Positions 34,441-43,044 of a DNA stretch of 64,000 nt are shown one piece after another (the stretch's first letter is position 1; each line of letters begins with the position of its first letter). Origin of the DNA: DAIPKP01 sp964545875 (GTDB taxonomy: Bacteria > Synergistota > Synergistia > Synergistales > Aminiphilaceae). Made by a program: the position numbers and the translations under genes. Below the pieces are notes generated by a model, which was given only the letters and a program-made list of their open reading frames with translations, was not told where the DNA came from and ran no database searches. The stretch covers positions 1-64,000 of the forward strand of contig CAZJHH010000009.1 of assembly GCA_964545875.1 (NCBI GenBank). The letters run 5' to 3'.

Positions 34441-35562
34441 ATGTTGTTCTATCCCCCTCTGGAAAAACTTGTGCCTCCTCACATCCGGCAATTCGAACCC
34501 TACATCCCCAGCAAGCCGGATGGCGAGCTCTGCAAACTTTACGGCTGTTCCCAAATCTTCCGGATGAACAACAACGAAAATCCTCTGGGGCCTCCGGAGG
34601 GAGCCCGAAGGGCCCTGGAGAACTTCGATCCCGCCTCCGCCTCGATCTACCCCAGCGGAGATGCCTGGTATCTCCGCCATGCCCTGGGGAAGCACTTTTC
34701 CCTCCCCCCGGAGTGTTTCATCGTGGGAAATGGGGCCAATGAAGTGATCTCCTTCGTCATCTCCGCCTTCTGCGAGAAGGGAGACAATATTATCACCGCG
34801 GATCGGACCTTTGCGGTCTACGAATGGGTAGCCTCCTTTTCGGGATTTCAAGCCAAGGTTCTTCCTCTCCTGGAGGAAACCTTCGATGACCAGGCCATGC
34901 TCCGGGGCATCGACGAGAGAACCAAGGTACTGTTTCTCTGCAACCCCAACAACCCCACGGGAACCTACTGGAACCAGTCCAAACTGATATCCTTTCTGGA
35001 AACCCTGGGAGGCCGCCAGATCCTGGTGGTGGACGAATCCTACGGCGAATTCGTGGAACGGGAGGATTTCCCCGACGCTCTCGAACTCCTTCCCCGGTAC
35101 CCCAATCTCGTGGTATTTCGAACCTTCTCCAAAATGTACGGTTTGGCGGGACTCCGCATCGGCTACCTTGCGGGGGATCCCGGAGTGGTGGATATGATCC
35201 GCCGGGCTTCGGTGGTCTACTCCGTCAACGCTCCGGCACAGCTCGCCGCAGAGGCGGCTCTCAAGGATACGGAACATATACGAGCTACCCGAGAAATCTG
35301 CGCCACCGCCAGAGAAATCCTTGGCTCCGCCGCCTCCCGGCTGAATCTCCCCTGCTCTCTGGGGGAGGGGAATTTTGGGATTCTCAAACTACCCTGCAGC
35401 GACACATGGCTCTATCGCAATCTCATGAAAAGAGGTTACATGATCCGGAGTCTCACGGGGTTTCGCATGCCCGGACACATTCGAATCTCCTTTCATATGC
35501 CCGAGGTGATGCAGGGTTTTGTCATGGCTCTCGAAGAGATTCTCTCCACCCTTTCTTCATAA
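34441..35562 (+). CDS. HisC-like PLP aminotransferase
   Basis: A 373-residue fold-I aminotransferase of the histidinol-phosphate/aromatic group: FRMNNNENPLGPP, GNGANEVISFVISAF, FLCNPNNPTGTYW, VVDESYGEF, and the PLP-lysine segment FRTFSKMYGLAGLRIGY. No other histidine genes are nearby. It sits between two uncharacterised genes with gaps of 5 and 18 bases, so it may act in a different pathway, such as aromatic amino-acid transamination or a dedicated small-molecule route. Confidence 0.88.
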   Translation: MLFYPPLEKLVPPHIRQFEPYIPSKPDGELCKLYGCSQIFRMNNNENPLGPPEGARRALENFDPASASIYPSGDAWYLRHALGKHFSLPPECFIVGNGANEVISFVISAFCEKGDNIITADRTFAVYEWVASFSGFQAKVLPLLEETFDDQAMLRGIDERTKVLFLCNPNNPTGTYWNQSKLISFLETLGGRQILVVDESYGEFVEREDFPDALELLPRYPNLVVFRTFSKMYGLAGLRIGYLAGDPGVVDMIRRASVVYSVNAPAQLAAEAALKDTEHIRATREICATAREILGSAASRLNLPCSLGEGNFGILKLPCSDTWLYRNLMKRGYMIRSLTGFRMPGHIRISFHMPEVMQGFVMALEEILSTLSS

Positions 35563-35580
35563 AAAAGGAGGCCCTGCCCC

Positions 35581-36564
35581 ATGTCCGCTTCGATAAAAAC
35601 AGTGATCCACACTCTGGATGAAACCAATGCCCCTAAGGTGTGCGAACTCTACCGAAAAATCTACCAGGAGGCCTTTCCCTTCCCGGAGGTCTACGACCCT
35701 GTTCTCCTTCTGGAAAATACCCGAAAATACAAAAAAACGCATCTCCTGGCCTTTCAAGAAGAGGAACTTTTGGGACAGGTCATTCTGACTCCCGCACCCT
35801 GGAACCCGGAACTCTTCGAAGTTGCAGGATTTATGATAGCCCCGGAAGCCCGGGACAAGAACGTGGTACGCCCCCTGGCTCGTGCGCTGCGGAAGGAGAT
35901 CTTTCCCTCCCTTTCCTGGAAAGCCCGGTATAGCGAAAGCGTCACCGCCCACGTGATCTCCCAGAAGGGGGACATCCTCCTCGGGAACACCCACACCGCT
36001 CTGGCTCTGAATCTTCTCCCCTCGGAGCTTTTTCTGCACGACCCCCGCCTCCATTCCTCCTCCCGGGGAAGCTGCATTCTAAGCTTCGGAGAGGCGGGTT
36101 CTCCCCCGGAACGCACCGTACTCCCTCCCCAATACGCCCCCCAGCTTCAAAAGCTTGCGGAGAACCTTTTGCCCCGCACCTTTCAGGAAGACAACTCTTC
36201 TCTGGAGGCAGAGAGCTCCCTCCAGGCTTTTCCCTTTCCCGCCGCCAGTGCGGTCTATCTTTCCACCTCTCAGCTGGGGGAGGATTTTGACCAACAGCTG
36301 AATCTTCTTCTGAAAGAACATAAGAACCATGAGGCCCTCATGCTTCAACTTCCACTCCGGAGGGGAATCGCCCAGGCTGTGGAATTCGCCCGAACGAAGG
36401 GTTTTTCTCTGGGGGGATTTCTCCCTCATTGGTTTACTTCAGGGGATGGTATGCTTCTCCAGCGGGTAAAGAGTGAACCCCTCTGGGAAGAGATTCAGGT
36501 GCTCCCGGGAAGAGGGACAGAACTTTTGGATATGGTTCGCCGGGATTGGAAGAAATCCTCATGA
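35581..36564 (+). CDS. GNAT-like acyltransferase, substrate unknown
   Basis: A 327-residue protein. The N-terminal third has GNAT-like features (HLLAFQEEELLGQVILTPAPWN, FEVAGFMIAPEARDKNVVRPLARAL); the C-terminal half (YAPQLQKLAENLLPRTFQED ... VEFARTKGFSLGGFLPHWF) looks like a second, degenerate GNAT unit ending in the usual ...GFL.G strand. AAAAAAGGAGG precedes the ATG. It is the last gene of the trio; debris follows directly. Confidence 0.65.
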   Translation: MSASIKTVIHTLDETNAPKVCELYRKIYQEAFPFPEVYDPVLLLENTRKYKKTHLLAFQEEELLGQVILTPAPWNPELFEVAGFMIAPEARDKNVVRPLARALRKEIFPSLSWKARYSESVTAHVISQKGDILLGNTHTALALNLLPSELFLHDPRLHSSSRGSCILSFGEAGSPPERTVLPPQYAPQLQKLAENLLPRTFQEDNSSLEAESSLQAFPFPAASAVYLSTSQLGEDFDQQLNLLLKEHKNHEALMLQLPLRRGIAQAVEFARTKGFSLGGFLPHWFTSGDGMLLQRVKSEPLWEEIQVLPGRGTELLDMVRRDWKKSS

Positions 36565-36573
36565 GGCCGCCCC

Positions 36574-37020
36574 GTGGTTCTGGTCTCCCGGTTTACCAAA
36601 CCCATGCCGGGATGTGAAATCGGCCTCTACGTCTCCAAAAAGATCGAAAAACCGGTGCCTTCAGCAACCAAACTCCAGAAACATATCGATATGGTGACAC
36701 CTGCCATGGAGATCCCGGAGCTGGCCTTCACCGACCGCACATCCCAGAAGGACACGGATCTCTTTGCGGAAAACGTGAGAACCGCCCTCTTTATCAACAC
36801 CCCGTCCCTACTCCCATCAAGGAGATCTCCGGGGCAAAGGCTCCGATGCCCTCGGCGATCAACGGGAAGCTGCCCTCTGGCTGGTAAACGACGTACCCAG
36901 GGACGGACCATTCTTTCCGGGCAGGTGCTCTTCACCGGGGCCCTGGGGGAAATGCTCCCCGCAAGGCCCGGAAGCTACACCGCAGAATACGGCAAGCTGA
37001 GAGAAATTTCCCTACAGATC
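36574..37020 (+). pseudogene. Decayed 2-keto-4-pentenoate hydratase / fumarylacetoacetase-family gene
   Basis: One frame reads EIGLYVSKKIEKPVPSATKL, then VTPAMEIPELAFTD and DLFAENVRTALFI. The matching C-terminus, QVLFTGALGEMLPARPGSYTAEYGKL, appears further on. Both ends align with the hydratase family, but the middle (about 36800-36910) reads in another frame and the N-terminal third is missing. It starts 10 bases after the GNAT-like gene, with no ribosome site. A truncated, frameshifted remnant. Confidence 0.7.
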
Positions 37021-37319
37021 CGCCAACATGAGAATACAAGAAAAGAGAGCCTATTACGGGCTCTCTCCATCCAGCCTTTCAGATAAGCGTCCTGCCAGCA
37101 TTTCACTCCCGCCAAAATTTTCCGCCAATCCCTTTTCCTTAAGGGTATAGAGATGTCGTTCTCTGAGAAGCTTCGGCGCCACAATCCCACATCTTCGGGG
37201 GGAAGCACCCTTTACAAACCACCTCTCTCATCCGGCCTATCTTCCTTATGGAAGTTCTCTCGGGATCGTTTCAGGATAGAAAGAAACCGCCCTTTTTCTC
37301 GACTTCCCCGACCCGGCAT
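37021..37319. other. Intergenic debris region with a terminator
   Basis: A hairpin GAGAGCC/GGCTCTC (about 37045-37065), followed by TTTTCTT on the minus strand, can end radical SAM transcription. The rest shows no recognisable gene. Confidence 0.5.
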
Positions 37320-38006
37320 CTATCGGGGCATTATGCTTTTTCTGGCCCTCTCGAACTCTTCCGGAGAAAGCCCGAAGACCTTGCCGAAACGCTCGTCCTC
37401 CGGAGTATCCACCTTTATGGCGGAGGGCCGCAAATTCCCGAGAAGTCCTCGTATGCACCCAAGGGATTCGGGATCGTCATTCACCCCTTTGAACAGGGTT
37501 ACGTAGGCCACGAAGCGCCCCGTATAGTTTCTTCTGAAATCGGCCATTCCCTTCCAGTAGGCTTCGAGAGAGTAGCCTTTGAGGGGGCGCTGGAATTTTT
37601 GGAAGGTCTCTTCTCTTGCGGCCTTGATCTCCCCGGAAACCTCTTCGCAGGTTCCGGCGATACGTGCATACTCGGAATTTCCCAAAGCATAGCCGTTGGT
37701 GTAAAGGCTTACTTCGATATTCCTGGATTGTGCAAGAGAGATAACCTTTTCGATCTGATCGTTGAAAAGAGCCTCTCCCATGGAATTGATAAAAAGCACC
37801 TGGGGTTTTTCTTCATCCATCTGACGACCCAGGGTTTCCATAAACTCCCGGGTCTCTTCAAAATCACAGGCCCTGTCGGTTTGGGTTCCCTTCTGTTCGA
37901 TAGGACAGAAGATGCAGTTAAAATTACAGCATTTGGAAGGAAGAAGGTTGATCTCCATAACCTTTCGATTTTCCTCATCGGAAAAAATCTTTTTTATCCG
38001 CATCAT
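37320..38006 (-). CDS. Radical SAM protein
   Basis: A 228-residue protein with the 4Fe-4S motif CNFNCIFC (C-x3-C-x2-C) about 25 residues from the start, and NSMGEALFND and EVSLYTNGYAL barrel segments typical of small radical SAM enzymes. The C-terminus lacks extra cysteine clusters. The reaction is unknown. It is downstream of an Lrp/AsnC gene on the same strand with a 90-base gap. Confidence 0.85.
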   Translation of the reverse strand: MMRIKKIFSDEENRKVMEINLLPSKCCNFNCIFCPIEQKGTQTDRACDFEETREFMETLGRQMDEEKPQVLFINSMGEALFNDQIEKVISLAQSRNIEVSLYTNGYALGNSEYARIAGTCEEVSGEIKAAREETFQKFQRPLKGYSLEAYWKGMADFRRNYTGRFVAYVTLFKGVNDDPESLGCIRGLLGNLRPSAIKVDTPEDERFGKVFGLSPEEFERARKSIMPR

Positions 38007-38098
38007 GTCAACGCCCCCTCTTTCATGTTCGCTGCCGAAAAAATCTCACGTAGCGAAACGGGAACACCCTCCATACGAAGAAATACGGCTTGGCCCGC

Positions 38099-38584
38099 TC
38101 ACTCCGCTTTCCGCCTCCGTACCGCCGAATCATGCCTCTCCACGGACGCCGCAATCAAGTGGGATCGCACAAAACCGTACTCCCGCATATCCACGAGAAA
38201 TGTTTCCATGGACTCCTTCGAGAAAAAAGCGGCTTCCACGAGAAAATCCAGATCCCCGTAGGTTTTCCAATAATGGAGTACCTCCGGAGAGGCGTGAAGA
38301 AAACGAAGGAGTACGTCGTCCGGCTTTTCAGGATAGGAAAAATCGCTGTTGAACTTGAAGCTGATCATGACGTGCAGAATCTTTCCAAGGGCCTCGGGAT
38401 CCACCGCAGCATGATATCCGGAGATGATTCCCGCCTCCTCCATGCGCAGAACTCTCTCCCGAACGGCGGGTCTGCTCATTTTCACGGCCTCTCCGATCTC
38501 CTTGAAGGTAGCCCGTGCGTTTTCCCGCAGCTTTTCGAGAATTTCCCAGTCCGTCGCATCGAGCTGCACGTGTTTTCCCGTCAT
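38099..38584 (-). CDS. Lrp/AsnC-family transcriptional regulator
   Basis: A 161-residue regulator: LDATDWEILEKLRENARATF, then the helix-turn-helix IGEAVKMSRPAVRERVLRMEEAGIISGYH. The C-terminal ligand domain includes VLHYWKTYGDLDFLVEAAF. The start at 38584 has GGGGAG about 10 bases upstream; longer starts add low-complexity Lys/Arg sequence. It may control the radical SAM gene downstream or itself. Confidence 0.9.
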   Translation of the reverse strand: MTGKHVQLDATDWEILEKLRENARATFKEIGEAVKMSRPAVRERVLRMEEAGIISGYHAAVDPEALGKILHVMISFKFNSDFSYPEKPDDVLLRFLHASPEVLHYWKTYGDLDFLVEAAFFSKESMETFLVDMREYGFVRSHLIAASVERHDSAVRRRKAE

Positions 38585-38798
38585 ATACCGCCACTCCCCG
38601 GCTCCTCGGATAAGTATCTCCCTTTCTCTCTTCCGCTTCCATAGGGAAAGGAAAGGGAAAAAGCCTTTTTTCTTTCTTCGAGAAGGAAAAATCCCTTCGG
38701 GAAATTCGTTGTGGATAAAAGGCAGAGAGGGCTCCGTTTTCACCCTATTCACGCAGAAGAGAGATTTTTTCCATCCTCTTTAGCAATACCGCATTGCA

Positions 38799-38954
38799 AA
38801 AACTACTTCTTCCGGTACACCACGGTTCCTTCGATCACCGTAGCCAGCACGCCGGAAGTGTAGGCAAAGGGATCTCCGTCCCAGAGCACCAGATCTCCCC
38901 GCTTGCCCTCTTCCAGGGAGCCCTTTTCCGAGGAAAGCCCCAGATAGGCCGCCG
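38799..38954 (-). pseudogene. Duplicated 3' fragment of the amidohydrolase gene
   Basis: About 155 bases match 39815-39970, the end of the intact amidohydrolase, with roughly ten mismatches, including the same stop codon. It encodes only the last ~50 residues (LGLSSEKGSLEEGKRGDLVL...). Similarity stops abruptly near 38954. A broken partial duplicate about 1 kb from the intact copy. Confidence 0.9.
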
Positions 38955-39097
38955 CCGGGCCTCTGCAACGCAAAGCTGCACTCGTTGACCACTATGTCGC
39001 TGTCGGAAACGCATAAACTCCGGCTCTACAGTTCATGCAATATCACATGTCAACAGGAACCGCTCTAAAAAAGCCCCCCCTCCGGTAAAACGAGGCA

Positions 39098-39406
39098 TTA
39101 TACATCATGATAGCCGACACACAGGGAACGGGAGATTATCCGTCCTATGCCCTCCGCCGTCTTTCTGCCGTCATGGAACCAGGAGAGGCGATAAGACTCT
39201 CCCCGTTTTTCGATGGAAAGATTTCTCTCCGCCTGCAAAGCCCCCAGAGTGTCGAAATATCGAATCACATATTCTCCCTCGAAACCTTCCGAAGGCGATC
39301 CTTCGGCGATCCCCGTACCCGTACCGTAATCGGAATGTTCCCACCGGGCTGTCAATATCCCCGGCTCATCTCCTTTTTCGTAGGCCACAAATCCTATGTT
39401 TTTCAT
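39098..39406 (-). CDS. Small hypothetical protein
   Basis: A 102-residue protein (MKNIGFVAYEKGDEPGILTA...) with alternating hydrophobic strands: EGEYVIRYFDTLGAL, RNLSIEKRGESYRLSWFHDGR and GIGRIIS. It looks like a compact beta-barrel. GAGGAG lies 5-10 bases before the ATG. No signal peptide. I know similar small proteins only as hypotheticals. Confidence 0.65.
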   Translation of the reverse strand: MKNIGFVAYEKGDEPGILTARWEHSDYGTGTGIAEGSPSEGFEGEYVIRYFDTLGALQAERNLSIEKRGESYRLSWFHDGRKTAEGIGRIISRSLCVGYHDV

Positions 39407-39502
39407 CGCATCTCCTCGAAATCACACGACTCCGCGAATAGAGGCCGGAAAATTTTTCCCAGCGCGAGAATCAAATTTTACCGTTGAAGGGAAGCTCTTG
39501 GG

Positions 39503-39787
39503 TCAGGCATCCCTCATCCGCCTTTTCCGCTCCTCCGTAAAATGCCACCAGGGCAGGGCTTTCCCGCCTTCCATAAAGGAAATCACCGCCATAAAAACAT
39601 CCAGCACACAGGGATCCTGGCGCAGGCCGGTGCGCTCACAGAGTTTTTCGTAAAGAGCGAAAGGATCTTTGCCACAGAGATCTTGGGGAACATGAATATC
39701 CAGCAGCCGTAAATCTTCCGCCGTGGCCTTTCCCACGTTGGGAAGATCTTCGAGGTTCGACACACTCTTTCGATCGGGATTTTTCAT
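39503..39787 (-). CDS. Helix-hairpin-helix domain protein (Cdd1-type)
   Basis: A 94-residue protein: VSNLEDLPNVGKATAEDLRLLDI is a helix-hairpin-helix, followed by DLCGKDPFALYEKLCERTGLRQDPCVLDVFMAVI and a charged tail, the pattern of the Cdd1 'pathogenicity locus' family. Likely nucleic-acid binding. The start at 39787 has AAGGGGCG upstream; it begins 31 bases after the amidohydrolase stop and may be co-transcribed. Confidence 0.8.
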   Translation of the reverse strand: MKNPDRKSVSNLEDLPNVGKATAEDLRLLDIHVPQDLCGKDPFALYEKLCERTGLRQDPCVLDVFMAVISFMEGGKALPWWHFTEERKRRMRDA

Positions 39788-39818
39788 TCTTCGCCCCTTT
39801 TCTCCTCCTCGGGAAAAA

Positions 39819-40988
39819 CTACTTCTTCCGGTACACCACGGTTCCTTCGATGACCGTGGCCACCACGCCGGAAGTGTAGGCAAAGGGATCTCCGTCCCAG
39901 AGCACCAGATCTCCCCGCTTGCCCTCCTCCAGGGAGCCCATCTCCGAGGAGAGCCCCAGATGGGCCGCCGGAGAAAGAGTGAGCAACCCGAGGACTTCCT
40001 CCGGAGCGAGGCCCTCCCGGATCAGCCTTCCTCCCTGGGCCAGCATATATCCTATGGGAAGCACCGGATGATCCGTCATGAGGCTGAGAGGCACCCCCTT
40101 GCGGTAGAGTTCCACCAGGTGCCGGGGCTCCATTTGGGCAAGCTCCAGCTTGGATTTGGAGCACATAAAGGGGCCGAAGGCCACGGGAACCTTGTACCGC
40201 ACCAGGGCATCCCCCAGAAGGTGCCCCTCGGTGCCGTGCTCCAGGGTGCAGGCACAGCCGAACTCCCGGGCGATGCGCAGAGCGGTGGAGATGTCGTCTC
40301 CCCGGTGGGCGTGAATCCGCAGGGGCACCTCCCGGGAGAGCACCCGAAGCAGGGCCTCCTTGCCGAGATCCCGTTCCACCGGTTCCTCTTCTTCCTTCTG
40401 GTGCTCCAGAAGAAGCCCGTAGTTCTGAGCCCCCACGAGATGCTCCCGGAGGCAGGCGGCCACGCCCATGCGGGTGGAGGGATATTTGTCCTTGCTTCCG
40501 TACACTCCCTTGGGATTTTCCCCGAAGGCCACCTTCATTCCCGAGGGAGCCCGAAGAAGCATCTCTTCCACGTCGTCTCCCGCCGTGGCAAGAATGGCAC
40601 ACTCTCCTCCGATGACATTGCCGCTTCCCGGAAGCACCTGAACCGTTGTAACGCCGCTCTCCCGGGCATCCGAAAAAGCCCGGTCCCGGGGGTTGATGGC
40701 ATCGAGAATGCGGAGCTGAGGTATGGCGGGGTCGGTCATTTCGTTATCGCTGGCTTCCCGTTCGGGATAGCCCTCTTCACAGGCTCCCATGTGGGTGTGT
40801 ACGTCTATCAGCCCCGGAGTGGCAATAAGAGCGCGTCCGTCCAGAATCTCCAGAGGTTCCGGAGGAATTTCCGCTCCCCCCACCACCGCAATGCGTCCCT
40901 CTCGAATAAGAATATCCGCATGTTCCAGCACACCCCGGCTTCCCATGGTGTGAACCGTGGTATTGCGAATAAGCAAATTTCCTTTCAT
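39819..40988 (-). CDS. Amidohydrolase of a nucleoside-type transporter operon
   Basis: A 389-residue metal-dependent hydrolase: PGLIDVHTHMG gives the first two metal histidines, LRIHAHRGDD and CTLEHGTEG further ligands, and LMTDHPV the catalytic Asp. The C-terminal part ends GDLVLWDGDPFAYTSG. It resembles imidazolonepropionase- or isoaspartyl-type subgroups. It lies 51 bases after two permease genes of a purine/nucleoside-type ABC importer, so the substrate may be what that system imports. The last 50 codons are duplicated at 38799-38954. Confidence 0.85.
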   Translation of the reverse strand: MKGNLLIRNTTVHTMGSRGVLEHADILIREGRIAVVGGAEIPPEPLEILDGRALIATPGLIDVHTHMGACEEGYPEREASDNEMTDPAIPQLRILDAINPRDRAFSDARESGVTTVQVLPGSGNVIGGECAILATAGDDVEEMLLRAPSGMKVAFGENPKGVYGSKDKYPSTRMGVAACLREHLVGAQNYGLLLEHQKEEEEPVERDLGKEALLRVLSREVPLRIHAHRGDDISTALRIAREFGCACTLEHGTEGHLLGDALVRYKVPVAFGPFMCSKSKLELAQMEPRHLVELYRKGVPLSLMTDHPVLPIGYMLAQGGRLIREGLAPEEVLGLLTLSPAAHLGLSSEMGSLEEGKRGDLVLWDGDPFAYTSGVVATVIEGTVVYRKK

Positions 40989-41039
40989 AGTTTCCCGGCT
41001 AGTCCTTTCTGTTCCGAGGATAGAGAGCTTCGTCTCGAA

Positions 41040-41969
41040 TCACTCCCGTTCCTCTCGATAGTAGGGATCTCCCAATGCGGCGGGAGCTCCGAGCAGAATT
41101 CCCCGTCCTTTCCGGATGGAGATAAAGAGAAGCACTCCAATGGTAAAGAGATAGGGAAGCATGAGCAGCAGGGGGGCGGAGATGCCCGTTCCGCCTGCCT
41201 GAATGCGAAGCTGCATGGCCTCCACGCCTCCGAAAAGATAGGCTCCGAAGGCCGCCCGAAGGGGATTCCAGATGGCAAAGATAACCAGAGCCACGGCGAT
41301 CCATCCCCGGCCGGCGGTCATCATATCTCCCCAGAGCTTGTTATACACCACGGACATGTAGGCTCCTCCGATACCCACGATCCCCGCCCCCAGGATGGTG
41401 TAGAGATACCGAAGCCGGATAGCGGATATTCCCGAGGCGTCCACCACCTGGGGAGATTCCCCCACCGCCCGGAGATGCAGTCCCGGACGGGTGCGGAAGA
41501 GAAACCAGCAGAGAAATCCCACCAGGAAATAGGCCATGTAAACAAGGGGATCGTGATTGAAGAAGATGGGGCCGACCCAGGGAATTTCCGAAAGCCCCGG
41601 CACCGGCCAGGCCCGGATTCCCGGAATGGTTTCCCCGATGAAGGCCCTTCCCAGAAGAGAGCTCGCTCCGGTGCCGAACATGGTGAGAGCGAGGCCGCTT
41701 ACCACCTGGTTCGTCCGGAGGGATACGCAGAGAAAGGCGTGTACCAGCCCCATGAGAGCCCCTACCCCAAAGGCAAAGAGAATTCCCAGCCAGGGGGAGT
41801 AGCCCATATGATTGATCCAGAAGCCTCCCAGGGCTCCCATGAGCATGATTCCTTCGAGCCCCAGGTTCATGATTCCCGCCTTTTCGGTGATAATTTCCCC
41901 CAGGGTGGCGTAGAGAATGGGGGTGCCGCTCCGAACCGCCGCGGCGAGAATGGGAAGTAAAATCTCCAT
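41040..41969 (-). CDS. ABC transporter permease, nucleoside/BMP type (second permease)
   Basis: A 309-residue membrane protein with 8-10 helices: GEIITEKAGIMNLGLEGIMLMGALGGF and RAVGESPQVVDASGI are signatures of the NupQ/YufQ-type permease paired with BMP-family binding proteins. AAGGAGG lies 9 bases before the ATG; the gap to the first permease is 2 bases. Imports purine nucleosides or related compounds by family. Confidence 0.9.
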   Translation of the reverse strand: MEILLPILAAAVRSGTPILYATLGEIITEKAGIMNLGLEGIMLMGALGGFWINHMGYSPWLGILFAFGVGALMGLVHAFLCVSLRTNQVVSGLALTMFGTGASSLLGRAFIGETIPGIRAWPVPGLSEIPWVGPIFFNHDPLVYMAYFLVGFLCWFLFRTRPGLHLRAVGESPQVVDASGISAIRLRYLYTILGAGIVGIGGAYMSVVYNKLWGDMMTAGRGWIAVALVIFAIWNPLRAAFGAYLFGGVEAMQLRIQAGGTGISAPLLLMLPYLFTIGVLLFISIRKGRGILLGAPAALGDPYYREERE

Positions 41970-41971
41970 GG

Positions 41972-43042
41972 CTACTCCGCCTCCTTTTTATGGAGAGAAA
42001 TCGTATAGTATCGGAAGAATTCTCCTCCTAGAACGAAGAAGAGAATGCATCCCTGAATGATCTGGGTGCTTGCCAGGGGAAGCCCCATAACGATCTGGAG
42101 CGTATCTCCTCCCACGAGAATTACCCCCATGAGAAAGGCCACCAAAAGCACCGCCAGGGAGTTGAGCCGGGCCAGCCAGGCCACGATGATGGCGGTATAG
42201 CCGTACCCCGAGGAAAAGCCGTGCTGCAGCCGCCCCTGAAGCCCCGCAATCTCGCACATCCCCGCAAGCCCTGCCAGGGCTCCGGAAAGAAACATCACCA
42301 GCACCAGGTTTCGAAGATAGGGAATGCCCGCATAGTGGGCCCCCCGGGGGTTCTGGCCTACCACACGGATTTCGAAACCCCACCGGGTCCACTTGAAGAT
42401 AAAACGCAGGAGCAGCGCCGCACAAAGGGCAATGAAAAGCCCCGAATGAAGGCGGCTGTCGAAATACTGAGAGAGCCGGGCGGCCTCATGAAAGGGTGCG
42501 GTCATGGGAAAGCCCAAAGCTGCAGGATCCCGCCAGGGGCCATAGACGAAGTAATCCGCCAGGTGCAGGGCCACGTAGTTGAGCATGAGGGTGGTGATAA
42601 TTTCGTTTACGTTCCATCGGGCCTTGAGAAATCCCGGTACCGCCCCCCAGAAGCCTCCTGCAAAAATGGCGAAGCCGAACATGAGAAAAAACATGATCAT
42701 ACCGTTTTCCGCAGGGAAATAACGCACCGCCGCAGCGGTGGCGATACAGCCCAGATAGAACTGCCCCTCCGCCCCGATGTTCCAGACCTTCATCCGAAAG
42801 GCCAGAGTCACTCCCAAACCGCAGAGAGCCAGGGGAATCGCCTTTACCAGAGTTTCGCTCACACCGTACCAGTCTCCCAGAGCTCCCCGGAGCATGGCAG
42901 CGTATGCCTCCAGAGGAGAGACCCCGAGAAAGGCCAGGAGAATTCCCGAAAAAGCGAGAGCTCCCGCCACCGCCACCAGGGGTATGGCCAGATCCAGCCA
43001 TCGGGGAACATCCACCCGTTTTTCGCAACGAAGAACCCACAT
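41972..43042 (-). CDS. ABC transporter permease, nucleoside/BMP type (first permease)
   Basis: A 356-residue permease of the NupP/YufP group: PLALCGLGVTLAFRMKVWNIGAEGQFYLG and NVNEIITTLMLNYVA are diagnostic, and VVGQNPRGAHYAGI is the coupling loop. It has about ten hydrophobic helices and starts two bases after the ATPase gene stop. Confidence 0.9.
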   Translation of the reverse strand: MWVLRCEKRVDVPRWLDLAIPLVAVAGALAFSGILLAFLGVSPLEAYAAMLRGALGDWYGVSETLVKAIPLALCGLGVTLAFRMKVWNIGAEGQFYLGCIATAAAVRYFPAENGMIMFFLMFGFAIFAGGFWGAVPGFLKARWNVNEIITTLMLNYVALHLADYFVYGPWRDPAALGFPMTAPFHEAARLSQYFDSRLHSGLFIALCAALLLRFIFKWTRWGFEIRVVGQNPRGAHYAGIPYLRNLVLVMFLSGALAGLAGMCEIAGLQGRLQHGFSSGYGYTAIIVAWLARLNSLAVLLVAFLMGVILVGGDTLQIVMGLPLASTQIIQGCILFFVLGGEFFRYYTISLHKKEAE

Positions 43043-43044
43043 GA

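Noticed and set aside
34441..35562. Naming the aminotransferase hisC
   Set aside because: HisC-like proteins often act on aromatic or other amino acids; no other histidine gene is present to support the name.
39723..41960. Plus-strand frame of 745 codons across the amidohydrolase and permease genes
   Set aside because: Antisense to two well-identified genes; no recognisable domain.
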